Source: Channallabes apus (lineage: Eukaryota; Chordata; Actinopteri; Siluriformes; Clariidae). From it: a stretch of 64,000 bases of DNA. The stretch spans positions 8,990,852-9,054,851 of the forward strand of contig CM060126.1 in the NCBI GenBank assembly GCA_030522415.1, given 5' to 3'. The notes beneath the pieces are model-generated. The model saw only the letters and a program-made list of their open reading frames with translations, had not been told where the DNA came from and ran no database searches. The position numbers and the translations under genes are program-made. This document shows positions 48,690-60,506 of the stretch, piece after piece (the first letter of the stretch is position 1; each line of letters starts with the position of its first letter).

Positions 48690-49740
48690 CGAGTTACTGC
48701 GTCACCTAGAGCACCAACCATTGTCGTTTCGCCTATGTCACAGCTAGACCATGATCAGCTCTTTGCCGAACAGGAGAAGGATCCGGTCCTGCATAACGTA
48801 CGAGGCTAGGTTAAAGCGGGCCTGAGACTGGATTACAACGCAGTCGCTCATCTAGGGCGGGAGGTAAAAGCTCTTCGCTCCCAGTTTACTCATCTAGCGT
48901 TGCACAAAGGGTTACTCTACCCCCGTTGGGAACGGCTGCATGGCACGGGCGAATGCTTCCAGCTGCTGGTGCCCAGGGCTTTGCGGACATGTGTACTGGG
49001 TTTGGTGCATGGACATTCCGGTTCGGGACACTTCGGGGTGATTAAAACTCTACGCCGTTTGAGCGCTCGTTTCTACTGGCCGGGCTGTCATGCCGACAGT
49101 GAACCCTTTGTCCACCGATGCGACCTCTGCATGGCAAAGAAGGGCTCCACCCAGCGCTCGCAGGCACCGCTGCAGGGCTTTTGTGTGGGGGCACCTATGG
49201 AGCGTATGAGCGTGGACACTCACAGCCGGGGGCGAGATTTTGCTACTGGAGAGCAGGTATGTGTGCATTTCCCCGGAAGGAAGAGGAAACATCGAACTCT
49301 GGACCACCTCAGGACAATGTTTGCGCTCCTCCCTCCCCCGCACAAGGACTCCTGCGTTCACCACGCCAGCGCCGACCGCCTTCACGCCTCAGAGACTGAG
49401 AGAGTCATGGTGACCGGGGACGGTCATAGCTCGGGTGGGGGCATTGTGGCATAGGCGGGGCGGGACCATCATGCCTGGGGGGGGGGGGGGGGGGTTCTAT
49501 GTGTTCACCCTGTTGGGGAAAGTTGTTTGGGTTAGTGGCTTCGGCTATGTTGTGTGATGAGTGGGTGTGTGCTAACCGTGCTCTATTTCATGCTTAAAGC
49601 TGAATGGCGTTGTTCTTGAGTGAATGTGCTTCTCATGCTGTATTGTGACTGTGATGAATAAAGTTCTCCCTGCCATTTGCATTGGGAAGCAATCAAGCTC
49701 ACTTGTTCTCCAAGATCCTTCTAGCGGTAAAAACGCTACA
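48690..49740 (+). mobile_element. Ty3/gypsy fragment: integrase N-terminus plus 3' LTR
   Basis: The frame 48900-49454 reads LLYPRWERLHG, LVPRALRTCVLGLVHGHSGSGHFG, RRLSARFYWPGC and CDLCMAKKG, a retroelement integrase HHCC domain. After MERMSVD, where DILGP should follow, the sequence jumps to GRDFATGEQVCVH, so the DDE core is deleted. An 18-G run then leads into an LTR-like segment starting TGTGTTCACC and ending CGCTACA, with AATAAA near 49658. The start of pol upstream (DQLFAEQEKDPVL) is also visible. Confidence 0.78.
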
Positions 49741-50680
49741 GTATGTAATGTTTAGCTTTGAATCAGAGTTGTATCGAATCTTTAACGATTCGGGTTAATT
49801 TGATTAACTGAATCAAAATTTAGCAATTATGAGCAAGGTAACAAGATCTGGGCAAATGTTTAGGCTTTAAGATACATGACCAAGACAACAGTTCTTTATA
49901 AAGAAATGAGAATTTATTTGACTAATCTACGATACATGAAACTACGCTACTTAAACGCACGTCCACACACATATACACACACACACACAAACAGACACAT
50001 ATACAAACGGTTTGGAAAGCGAAAAATTAATGAAGTTGTTCTAGTACTGTTTACTAGATCAACGAAAGTCGCAAGAGCAGAGTCTTGGGTTTAATCTTAC
50101 GGTTCAGTTATGAAACGAGCACCAACTTCAGCAAGGTATGCAGCTTTGTTTGTTTACTTGCGTTACGTTACGTTCTCGTCCGTTGGTTCGCCTCCAGCGA
50201 AGGGAATCACAGCGTTGCTGATTGGTTAGTGCGCTGTTGTAGAGATGACGTCTGCCGGGAAAGCCCTTCGGTGAGGCGTTGGTTGCCTGGTTACCGATGG
50301 CTGTGCTCTATAACTTCTCCTGCAGGTTTCTTTGTTGCGGTACTTTGGAGTTCTGGCACGAAGTCTCGTTGAGAGCTCTTGAAGAGCAGATGACGCCAGC
50401 AGCAGCGGCGAGGTGCCGCAAGGGCGGAAGCCCAAGCTGCTTGGAAGATGCTATAGGTTGCAGTCGTGATGTTACTTCTCTTTCTTTAAACTCTTACTCC
50501 TTAGGATTTTTGTCCCTTCGGGGTCAGTCCGTCCCACAGGTGATTGGTCCAATCGGATGTGGTTGCGGTCATTAAGCCATCAGCACTAGTGGTCGATTTT
50601 CTGGTTAGGAAAAGAGGAACAAATCAAACTATCTTTGAAAAAAAGAAAAAAAGAGAAAGCCCAATAAAACATACAGTATA
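49741..50680 (+). other. unassigned, possible LTR-like sequence
   Basis: Contains a CA run near 49970 and GC-richer, CpG-containing sequence at 50130-50570 unlike the AT-rich surroundings. It may be another LTR or a retroelement leader; I could not place ends. Confidence 0.35.
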
Positions 50681-52300
50681 CAGTGGTGTGAAAAACTATT
50701 TGCCCCCCTCCTGATTTCTTATTCTTTTGCATGTTTGTCACACAAAATGTTTCTGATCATCAAACACATTTAACTATTAGTCAAAGGTAACACAAGTAAA
50801 CACAAAATGCAGTTTTTAAATGAGGGGTTTTATTATTTAGGGAGAAAAAAAATCCAAACCTACATGGCCCTGTGTGAAAAAGTAATTGCCCCCTGAACCT
50901 AATAACTGGTTGGGCCACCCTTAGCAGCAATAACTGCAATCAAGCATTTGCGATAACTTGCAACGAGTATTTTACAGCACTCTGGAGGAATTTTGGCCCA
51001 CTCATCTTTGCAGAATTGTTGTAATTCAGCTTTATTTGAGGGTTTTCTAGCATGAACCGCCTTTTTAAGGTCATGCCACAACATCTCAATAGGATTCAGG
51101 TCGGGACTTTGACTAGGCCACTCCAAAGTCTTCATTTTGTTTTTCTTCAGCCATTCACAGGTGGATTTGCTGGTGTGTTTTGGATCATTGTCCTGCTGCA
51201 GCACCCAAGATCGCTTCAGCTTGAGTTGACGAACAGATGGCCGGACATTCTCCTTCAGGATTTTTTGGTAGACAGTAGAATTCATGGTTCCATCTATCAC
51301 AGCAAGCCTTCCAGGTCCTGAAGCAGCAAAACAACCCCAGACCATCACACTACCACCACCATATTTTACTGTTGGTATGATGTTCTTTTTCTGAAATGCT
51401 GTGTTACTTTTACACCAGATGTAACGGGACACGCACCTTCCAAAAAGTTCAACTTTTGTCTCGTCGGTCCACAAGGTATTTTCCCAAAAGTCTTGGCAAT
51501 CATTGAGATGTTTTTTTAGCAAAATTGAGACAAGCCTTAATGTTCTTTTTGCTTAAAAGTGGTTTGCGCCTTGGAAATCTGCCATGCAGGCCATTTTTGC
51601 CCAGTCTCTTTCTTATGGTGGAGTCGTGAACACTGACCTTAATTGAGGCAAGTGAGACCTGCAGTTCTTTAGATGTTGTCCTGGGGTCTTTTGTGGCCTC
51701 TCGGATGAGTCGTCTCTGCGCTCTTGGGGTCATTTTGGTCGGCCGGCCACTCATGGGAAGGTTCACCACTGTTCCATGTTTTTGCCATTTGTGGATAATG
51801 GCTCTCACTGTGGTTCGCTGGAGTCCCAAAGCTTTAGAAATGGCTTTATAACCTTTACCAGACTGATAGATCTCAATTACTTTTGTTCTCATTTGTTCCT
51901 GAATTTCTTTGGATCTTGGCATGATGTCTAGCTTTTGAGGTGCTTTTGGTCTACTTCTCTGTGTCAGGTAGCTCCTATTTAAGTGATTTCTTGATTGAAA
52001 CAGGTGTGGCAGTAATCAGGCCTGGGGGTGACTACAGAAATTGAACTCAGGTGTGATAAACCACAGTTAAGTTATCTTTTAACAAGGGGGGCAATCACTT
52101 TTTCACACAGGGCCATGTAGATTTGGAGTTTTTTTCTCCCTTAATAACGTAAACCTTCATTTAAAAACTGCATTTTGTGTTCAATTATGTTATCTTTGAC
52201 TAATAGTTACCGGTTTTTGATGAGCAGAAACATTTAAGTGTGACAAACATACAAAAGAATAAGAAATCAAGAAGGGGGCAAATAGTTTTTCACACCACTG
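50681..52300 (-). mobile_element. Tc1-type DNA transposon, nearly intact
   Basis: 1620 bp between CAGTGGTGTGAAAAACTATT and its inverse, flanked by TA. The inverted ends extend about 200 bp (GGGCAAATAGTTTTTCACAC near the tip; ACACAAAATGCAGTTTTTAAAT further in). It encodes one transposase on the minus strand, broken by a single base. Confidence 0.95.
50899..51922 (-). pseudogene. Tc1 transposase, single-base frameshift
   Basis: Cut-and-paste transposase of the DD34E group. The N-terminal paired-like helix-turn-helix (KGYKAISKALGLQRTTVRAI) and GRPTKMTPR AT-hook-like linker are followed by RKRLGKNGLHGR, WTDETKVELFG (first Asp), QQDNDPKHTS (second Asp) and SPDLNPIEMLWHD (Glu). The two halves meet at an A run (NFAKK-HLND, about 51513-51519 as T on the + strand) with one base too many. 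Otherwise full length at about 340 residues. Confidence 0.93.
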
Positions 52301-54050
52301 TATCTATTGAACAATAAATAAAAATTGGGTCGAACAAAGAAACAAGGAGGAACGAGGAGGAACTTGTCAGGTATATAAACCCATGAGAAATTAAGGAAGT
52401 GAGAACTTTGAGGACTTTGTACTGGGAACAGTGGAATGTGTGGTGTCTGTCTGTCAGAACGGTTCAGAGTCATCTGTCTATGTTTGTCTTCAATAAATTT
52501 GACTTTTTCTCCACTCACAGTTGTTTGATTTTTGTTAAAATTTGGTGGGTTCCTCAAAATGTCCCACGACAAGTACCCCACCGTATATTTTCACCACACA
52601 TTAATGCTTTCAAATTAATCTTTCAAATTACACATGCACATGAAAATCAAAAGTACAAAAATACTTTCTGCCCTCTTAAAAGGATGTCCCCTTTAAAAGG
52701 ACTATAGAACAGAGTTAATGAAAGATACACAAACCTTTTCTCTGATGTCGACCTGCTGGAGGATCAAGCCAGTCAATAATGGTGGTGTAGAAATTGTAGA
52801 ATTTTTAAATATTTGGTTTACAAGCAGCTAAAAGCAGATATAATAGCTCACTGTGAGCTCACCAACAGCCAGATGGCTGCTTAATAATATGGATAGAAAT
52901 ACACACCCAAATCAGCATGACCTGCTACTGTGAGTTTCCAGCTGCAGCTCGATTGACTTATAAGTTGCAAGGTGGAAAGAGCAAGAAAATTCCTGCACTT
53001 CCTCTGGAATAAAGAAAGGAAAGCTGATAGCATGTGGTCTCCCAACTGGCAGAAGGCCACCTTGCCTTGTCGGTTCGCACTGTTTGGTTGGGGGCCACTA
53101 TATCTATCCACAGAGGCAGGAACCACTCATAATGAGCCTATGCAGACAGAACCTGGGACTAGAGGGTTGTGGGCAGGCAGCAGCTTTCTCCGAGATGGGC
53201 TAACAGTGCCAGCAGCTTCTGAATGGGTCATCATTAGAGGAATCCTTATTTCAAGATTTTAATGACTGTTGATTGTCCCAATCACGTGTGTGCACAGAGT
53301 TATAAGGGAGGCCCCAGCAGCCCGTGTCATGATAGGCAATTGACAGGGTGAATGGAAGATGTCTACAGGTCTTGTCGCTACTTTTTTAGAACAGGGCTGA
53401 AAACAAATAAAAAAAATTCCAAAAAAGTGCCTGAAGCACAATACCTGGGCTACTGAATCAACCAGGGCTTACTAAAGCCAGAGGGAAAAACCTAAGGTCA
53501 GTACCTAAGGCCCACCACAAAAAAATGTGGGGGCTGGCTGGGTACTACAGATGATTTCTGCCTAGATTAAACCCTAGATTCTAGATTAAATCTCCTCTCA
53601 GATATAACCAGGAAGGGCTAGACGTGATGAGTGTGGTGAACTGAGGCATCGGATAAAGCTTTTACAGAACCAAAACAACACCTTATTAACTCAATGGCAC
53701 AGACTAGAGGGGCGGGTTGCAAAACTCGTCGTACTGTAGCTGGCGTCACAGTCCTATTCACCCTCTCTGATTAATCGCTATAAAGGCCACCAGGGCTCAA
53801 CTACAGTACACTCAAAGCTCTTTCGCACTCTGTCTTCACAGATTTTGACACATCTAGTCTTTTTATATTTGTTAAAAGGTTTGGCAACAATGTCATCTGT
53901 GATGTGCTTTTTATGTTTCCTGTTAAAGTTTATTGCAACCTTATGACAGCTTCCACATCTAGCAATAAGAAATATTTCAAAAAGCTATCTGAATAAAATA
54001 TGTTATAAGTGCCTGTTCCACTTTAGGCACTTGATAGGATGGGGCTAGAT
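52301..54050 (+). other. mostly unassigned; LTR-like promoter and poly(A) segment at its start
   Basis: Positions 52370-52560 show TATAAA, then AATAAA about 125 bases later, a CT-rich stretch and TTGGTGGGTTCC, in the order expected of a retroviral-type LTR end with primer site, but no coding region adjoins. The rest (52600-54050) has no recognised element. Confidence 0.35.
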
Positions 54051-55332
54051 TAGGGTGACCAAGTGTCCTCTTTTGCCCGGACATGTCCAATTTTTGCGTC
54101 CTGTCCGGGGCATCCTGGCGGTTTTTCATAGGACCATTACGCGTGTACGTAAATTGACTGGCGTTTTGCACACAATACTAGGATACTACTTTTTTGCCTG
54201 TATTTTGTCTGTGTGTTTGTGTGCATGGCGCACAAACACACAGACACAGACCGGGAGCAGTGCAGACAGCAGAGAGCGGAGCAGTATAGCAGGGGAAATG
54301 CCGAAGCGTAAGTGCAGCTTCACCGATGAACAGCAAAGAAAATTTCCCACATACCGTCCCGGTCGGGACAAGTGGGAGGGGGAGTGCCCCGTGTGCAAAG
54401 CCGGTACATATGTCTCGGGATCCAATAAAGGTGCTGGGAACCTGAAAGCCCACATGGACACCGAGAAACATAAAAAAGCTGTGCGAGATGAAAGTTCATC
54501 TGCAAAGTGGACAGAATGGTGGTGCGTTGTGCGCGTTCTTACCATGCGATCCTTGGGCGGGTGTTGTGCGCGTTCTTATCATGCAACCGGGGGGGGGGGG
54601 GGGGGGGGTTACGCGTTCTGATCATAAAAATAGAGTAACGAGGCTATTTTTAAAATGTAAGGAGTAGAAAGTACAGATAATTGCTTAAAAATGTAAGGAG
54701 TAGAAGTAAAAAGTCGGCTGAAAAATAATTACTCCAGTAAAGTATAGATACCCAAAATTTCTACTTAAGTAAGGTAACGAAGTATTTGTACTTCGTTACT
54801 TGACACCTCTGATTAAGTGTTAAGCATATTTCACCTTCATCTTTCTTGGCCAGTGTGTAGCGCAAGAACCTCCCTTTAAGTATGCGCGATGTTTCAGATG
54901 GTAGGGCAAGTGTAAACACGTGAATCGGATATGAGTCTTAGTTAAAAGAACGTGTAAACAGACGGTCAAAAAAAAATCAGATATAGGCAACAAATCGGAA
55001 TTAAACATCGAGACCTGCAGTGTAAACGTAGCTGACATTGCAAAAAAAGTTTAGTCTTGCAGACTCTTGTTATTTATTTTATTACATTTAAGAGATATAT
55101 TGTTGAAGTGGGAACAGAATAGGTCGTATTTAGAACAATATTTAATATTTTATTTGAAGAGTCTATTACTTTAAGTTTTTACAGATTTCATTTTATTTTA
55201 TTACAGAGGTTAATTCTGCACCATTGAAGTACTGTATAGTAATGTTCATCAACCACCAAGAAGCTTGTCTGAATTCGTCTGGAGGCCGTGCTGATCGTCC
55301 TCTTTTTTGGAAATCAAAATATGGTCACCCTA
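54051..55332. mobile_element. hAT-type transposon relic with BED zinc finger
   Basis: Bounded by TAGGGTGACCA and, inverted, TAGGGTGACCAT, with a perfect 8-bp duplication GGCTAGAT. The left part encodes a BED finger; the right part carries what looks like a piece of another hAT MITE (AAGTATTTGTACTTCGTTAC near 54780). A 20-G run interrupts it. Confidence 0.85.
54299..54516 (+). pseudogene. hAT transposase N-terminus, BED zinc finger
   Basis: Reads MPKRKCSFTDEQQRKFPTY then CPVCKAGTYVSGSNKGAGNL with AHMDTEKHKKAV: a Cys-X2-Cys...His-X4-His BED-type DNA-binding finger as in hAT transposases and ZBED proteins. The frame then runs into low-complexity repeats and the G run; the catalytic region is gone. 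Confidence 0.75.
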
Positions 55333-55657
55333 GGCTAGATCTAAGTTTATAACTCACTAGTTTGTCCACTTCCATGAAATAACAATGTCCACCACTCGCA
55401 ACGGTCCCTTTTGGGTGAAGTTCCCGTTTAATATAAATAAAATTTCAGGCGATACATGAACTTGGATTATAACTTGAGCTCGTCCACCACCAGCAAACTA
55501 GCGTTTAGCAGTAAAAATCATATGATCTCCACCACGCTATACCTGTCACGCCCAACCACCTGTGGCTTTATAATTTATCAAATACTGCCACCTAGCGTGA
55601 ACCGCCACCATTACAATGAAAAATAATGAATGGCTCCCACATATGCAATATAAGTTA
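55333..55657 (+). other. no recognised element
   Basis: Unassigned; ends in AATATAAGTTA, the target duplication of the next SINE. Confidence 0.45.
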
Positions 55658-55815
55658 ATTCATTCATTTTCTATACCGCTTAATCCTGTGTTCAGGGTCG
55701 CGGGGGACCTGGAGCCTATCCCAGGAAACTTCGGGCACTAGGCGGGGTACACCCTGGACAGGGTGCCAATCCATCGCAGAGCACACACACATACACACAC
55801 TCACACACCCAATGT
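55658..55815 (-). mobile_element. SINE, 5'-truncated 3' piece
   Basis: Minus-strand 3' half of the tRNA-headed SINE, with a perfect 11-bp duplication AATATAAGTTA on each side. The break lies in the CA-rich middle, the same place as in the truncated copy in the a2m intron. Confidence 0.87.
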
Positions 55816-55826
55816 AATATAAGTTA

Positions 55827-56446
55827 TTAAGTGCAAAAACATTATATTGTATTGCTGTACAATAAATCCAGATTTCGCTAAAAGATGATTATTTCTTTTA
55901 TGTACAAAGATTTTGGGGTTCCCTGTAAAATGTTATAAGGTGGACAGGGCATCCTTCAGTAGTATTTGAATTAAATCTTAAAATGCAGCGTCATCCTCAG
56001 CTCAACTTCTAACTACAAAACCAATAACTGTACTTTTCATGTCAGCAGATCAGCAGATCTATTCTAAATATTTTCTTAAAAAATGCCTTATTTTATCTAA
56101 AAAGTGAAAGCATCCCAGATAGCAAGGTGACATTGATTCAATGTTGAAATTTCATCAGAATCATCATTTTGGTTGAAGTTGATTTTTCAATGCTAAATAA
56201 TGTTGAATCAATGTTGATAATTCAATGCTTTTCTGTGTTGAAAAGACAAACATTGAATCAATGTTGATTTTTGGTTTTGGAACCCATCCCTCATTCAACA
56301 ATGTAAGGCAAATTAAATTAACTAAGTGCATTTCTATAAAAATGTGTATGCATGTGTGTATGGGTTTAAAACAGGTTAAAAAATTGACTACGAGAGATTT
56401 GCCATGGTGCTTAAAAAAATGAAATAAATAAAAAAATAAAATTATT

Positions 56447-56449
<3 letters not shown>
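55827..56449 (+). other. unassigned AT-rich sequence
   Basis: Contains an interspersed repeat of the word TTCAATGTTGA / AATCAATGTTGAT between 56140 and 56275. Nothing else recognised. Confidence 0.45.

Positions 56450-56502
<53 letters not shown>
56450..56502 (+). repeat. (TA)n microsatellite
   Basis: About 26 TA units. Confidence 0.95.
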
Positions 56503-56506
<4 letters not shown>

Positions 56507-56847
56507 TTGAGGAAAAAAAATAATTTGACGGTAAGTTTTGTGTATTTATCTTGCTATCTAGTTTACTCACTTGAGAGCTTAATTCCTGTTTGCCGTTCAA
56601 AAGTACTCAATTTTCGGCTCGCATTTAACATCGGAGGGTGTTTTTACACTGTCGCCACGTCATTATAATACACTCTACAGGCATGAGAATTCAATATGTT
56701 GTAGTCTGGAAGTTCCTGCCACTCACGGTGAAAGAATTTCGGCAATGCAACCTACGGTATTCTGTTGGGAAGCATTTGTTTGAGAGCTTAGTTCCTGTTT
56801 CCTGTTGTCTGTGTCTGACCCAGAGCAGTGTGCGTGCCCCACATGGA

Positions 56848-57190
56848 AAGAACCTATATGAGGATATATGCGCATATATGAAACCTATATGCAGTATATA
56901 TGCGCATATAACTGCACCTATATGGGGCCACGGGTAGATCAGTGGTTAAGGCATTGGACTATGGTTCGGAAGATCCCAGGTTCAAACCACACAACCACCA
57001 AGTTGCCACTGTTGGGCCCTTGAGCAAGGCCCTTAACCCTCAACTGCTCAGATGTATAATGAGATAAAAATGTAAGTCGCTCTGGATAAGAGCGTCTGCC
57101 AAATGCCTAAATGTAAATGTAAATATGAGGATATATGCGCATATATGAAACCTATATGCAGTATATATGCATATATATGATAATATATAT
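56848..57190 (+). repeat. repeat of TATATGCGCATATATG-type units, interrupted by a SINE
   Basis: The block AACCTATATGAGGATATATG with CGCATATATGAAACC and TATATGCAGTATATATG occurs at 56850-56920, again at 57120-57180, and in part at 57465-57500. The units are strongly self-complementary. They may be the core of an unnamed MITE. Confidence 0.6.
56925..57120 (+). mobile_element. SINE with tRNA-like head and L2-type tail
   Basis: The head has GTAGATCAGTGGTTAAGGC and a B-box-like AGGTTCAAACC; the body has TTGGGCCCTTGAGCAAGGCC; the tail AAGTCGCTCTGGATAAGAGC with TAAATGTAAATGT matches the 3' end of the L2 LINE at 32050. That shared tail indicates mobilisation by the L2 machinery. Confidence 0.85.
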
Positions 57191-57506
57191 GCTGTATATA
57201 TGCCACATGTACAGTAGGCAACATTGAGGTGCATATATGTGCATATACAGGCCATATAGGTCTCCTGTATTGCTTCTTTATATCCACATATAAGCCCTAT
57301 ATGTACATACAAGATATGTCTCCTATGGCAGGATCTGGTCATTTTAGCTCATATCTCACTTTGGCAACTGGCATACATGATGCCTAGCTTATATTTTCTA
57401 TTATCAAGGCAATAACTAAGAACTAACAAAAAAAAATGCAAAAAACTAATCCTAATTGCCCACATACAGTATATGAGGATATATGCACATATATGAAACC
57501 TCAGGC

Positions 57507-57973
57507 TCCGTGAAAATCTTTTTGAAACACGTCACTAAAATTAACTGAAATGAGAAATATATCTATAGAAAGCTTAAAGTGTCTACTTTTAAATGATGCA
57601 AGTCACATTGAAAACAAATATTCTCAGTTTATGTAATCCATATAAACCAAGGAGAGGCACAGAATTTCTGTCACACTTATATGCTAATGACCAGATGCAG
57701 GACACGCCCATCACACGGAAATCAGTCTGGGTAATTTACATACTAGACCACGCCCCCGGACACCGGCATGAAAAACGAACACAGCTAGACAGGTTTGAAA
57801 ATACTCCGGTTCAGTGAGTTTTCTGCACGTTTTGGAAGATGGCACGCGCTTACACATCCGAGGAAACTCTTCAGAATGTTCTGGAAAGTTTACATTTACC
57901 TCAGAAGAAGACTGTGTGACTCCGACGACGAACGGGAGCATTTTGAACAGAGAATAGACCAATGCTACACTGG
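57507..57973 (+). mobile_element. piggyBac-family fragment: 5' leader and first coding exon
   Basis: GAAAATCTTTTTGAAACACG and TACTTTTAAATGATGCAAGT are shared with the leader of the piggyBac element at 32555. An ATG at 57839 opens MARAYTSEETLQNVLES; two frame breaks later FTFTSEED and DSDDEREHFEQRIDQCYTG follow, then a donor GTAAGT. It parallels the acidic exon of the first element. I could not find TTAA-flanked termini. Confidence 0.65.
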
Positions 57974-58741
57974 GTAAGTTATTAAGTCTTATATAACTCT
58001 TATTCTGATAATATTAAACTAATTTTAGTAAATATTTTCCTCACTACAGCTAGCTGTTGTCAGCTTGTGTGACACATTGGCTTTCAATGTCATTTATATA
58101 GTTTAGGTCAATCATGCTAACATGCTGCCTCATGTAGCACAAACATGATATTTCCCGGTGGCTAAGCTAATGCCTTATGGAGTTTACAGATGTTTATATT
58201 CACCTTGTTTTGGATAGCTTTAGATTATGGTTGCTAATGTGTATTTGGCTCCATTTTGGTTAGCTTATAACACTGCTATCGGTAATGTTATTTAGCACAA
58301 ACAAGCTAGTTCCAGGTGGCTAAAATACTGCCTTACGTAGGACATTTCCTGTGACTGCGTACAACCAGCACATGGGGAGTTGATCCCTCTGATCAGCTAT
58401 TACAATACTATACTACACAGCACAAAACAATGAAGTCGTACAGAAATATTTCTCTACACTGCTTGGACATTGCTCCCACCAATGCTTACCCTGCATGTAT
58501 GTTTTGTACAGGGTTTTTTTTTTATCTTGCACTGTTTTACCCTGAATGTCCGTCCTTTTTCAGTTTTTATTTTGTACTGTTCCTGTTGCAGTTTTACCCT
58601 GCATGTATCTTTATAATTAATCTGCATTTATACATAAAATCCTATTAACTATTGGGAAGATAAACATAAGAATCAGTATGAAACATGAAAAGTTTCTAAA
58701 AGTTGCCAATAAATTAATATTGTGATGTGAAATAATTTTTC
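57974..58741 (+). other. sequence between piggyBac-type exon and BEN-like exon
   Basis: Could be an intron of a two-exon transcript (donor GTAAGT, acceptor TTTTTCAG at its ends). Otherwise nothing recognised. Confidence 0.4.
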
Positions 58742-58869
58742 AGATTGAAGTTATAAAGGGCTCTGGGGTGTTTTGCCAGGCAGAAGCGTGGAGAGCAGCC
58801 CGCCTTGCCACCTCTGCTACTGCCATGGTACGGAATCTGCTGCTGGGCTCCTTCGACTTGGAGACTTGA
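58742..58869 (+). pseudogene. BEN-domain-like exon, interrupted by a stop
   Basis: After the acceptor AATTTTTCAG the frame reads IEVIKGSGVFCQAEAWRAAR, LATSATAMVRNLLLGSFDLE and then T with TGA. This matches the first half of BEN domains, which bind DNA or proteins in chromatin factors and also occur in some transposon and viral proteins. No second half follows in any frame that I can see. It may be a decayed gene copy or a mobile-element exon. Confidence 0.5.
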
Positions 58870-60506
58870 CCAAATTAAAAAGGTAGCCATTATTGGTGAG
58901 TAAATGCATAATGCGTTGAGAAGGGAAAACAAAACATTTCAGACTTTATAAGTTCACCACTTTAACCATAGCCTACTTGTATCAATGTTTATTAGGCATC
59001 AATGGAGACTGCATAAGGTAGGGCACCCATTATTGTTACTGTATCTGCTTGGGACCTATAATCCTAATTCATCGCTTGCTCACTTCTTAATCCTACCTTT
59101 CCTCTTCTAAAGCCACATTATATTGCGCTGTAAGGTGTGTAGTCCTCTATTTTGTAGAACACATAGTGTTGCAAATAACCTTGTGGCACTAATTGTTGTT
59201 GTCTGAAGTTTTAATAAATAATCATAATGCTGTCAAAAATAATGTCATAAATAGATTTTCTTTATCAATTAACTTCTATTAACTAAATAAAATTTTAAAT
59301 GTAAATTTTTAAAGTTTAATGGAATGGCTGTGTGAAAGATGCTGAAGCTGACGTGCCAATGGTCTTTTATATTAATGTTGTTCGGAAGCCTGTGTAATGA
59401 TGTAGTTTCGACATCTATCGACTGAACAGCGTTTTTTCGACTTGTTTTCATGTTATTGTTGTTCAGCAATGGCATGGACGTGATGTTTTGGCAAAAGAAG
59501 GGTGGGATGGTGGTTGATGGTGACTGAAAGTGGTGACTGAAAGTGGTGACTGAGTAGATTGGACGTCACAGCAGCTCGTGAAAAGGCAGAGCTACTTTAT
59601 GCAGGCTGTGTGCATTCTACTGTGGATTGACTGTTTTGAAACTTATATGGTAGTTACATAGCCCCTAGACCTCAGTTACCTTTAAAAAAGCCATGAAATT
59701 TCAGTTTTGACCATATGGGATCTTAAACAAGGACGTCATCTTTTTTTTAATTATTGTTTGTTCAGGGAGGAATTATAGACCACAATGTCAGCATGATCTT
59801 GGGTTGTTTCCTTATCACTTCTTGTGTGCGTTTGGCTGTAGCTTGCACACCAGACAGAGTTGTTGGCGATTCTTCCTATTGTAAAGTCATGCAGTGTGTA
59901 ATCTCCTGTCGCCAATTCATTGTGCAGTGTGAACACAGCAGCAACTAAATGCTACCACAGATAGTACAGTGTGAAAACAATGGTGATCCGATGACTTTGA
60001 AAATCATGCAGTGTGAGTTTGAGGAGAAGGTAAAAAGCAATACAAAACAAATAATGTACAGTTTATGTTGTCATTACTTTGCTCTCAAACTAAATGCAAT
60101 GTAATAATAGGCGTTATTTAATAATAACATTAACAGTGCAGCATGCATCTAAATCTGGGTAAAAAGCTTATAATAAAATCACCAAAATAAGTCTTCATGT
60201 TAAGAATAAATATGCAAACAGTACGGTATCTGAGCGTACGGATTGGAAATTTGTGCATACAGTTTGTTAATCCGTGGCCACGATTTGTTAAACTGAGGGA
60301 ACAGTTTAAGTATTTGTGAGTGCGGGGGACAAATTGCAAAACCGTCGCCACGGATTGATTTTTTTTGTTTATTTATTTTTTTGGTCCTACAGGTTTTTTT
60401 TTTTTTGCACATAACAGACTACATTGTTACATTAAGTATATTTGTTTTCATAGCACTGAATATGTACATTGTAGGACAACATTTGCAGATTGTGAAATAA
60501 CACATA
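58870..60506 (+). other. no recognised element
   Basis: AT-rich sequence with a short direct repeat (GGTGACTGAAAGTGGTGACTG near 59520). No coding or transposon features recognised. Confidence 0.45.

Noticed and set aside
56930..57000. Second tRNA-like stretch (GTAGATCAGTGGTTAAGGC...)
   Set aside because: It is the head of a SINE with an L2-type tail, not a free tRNA gene.
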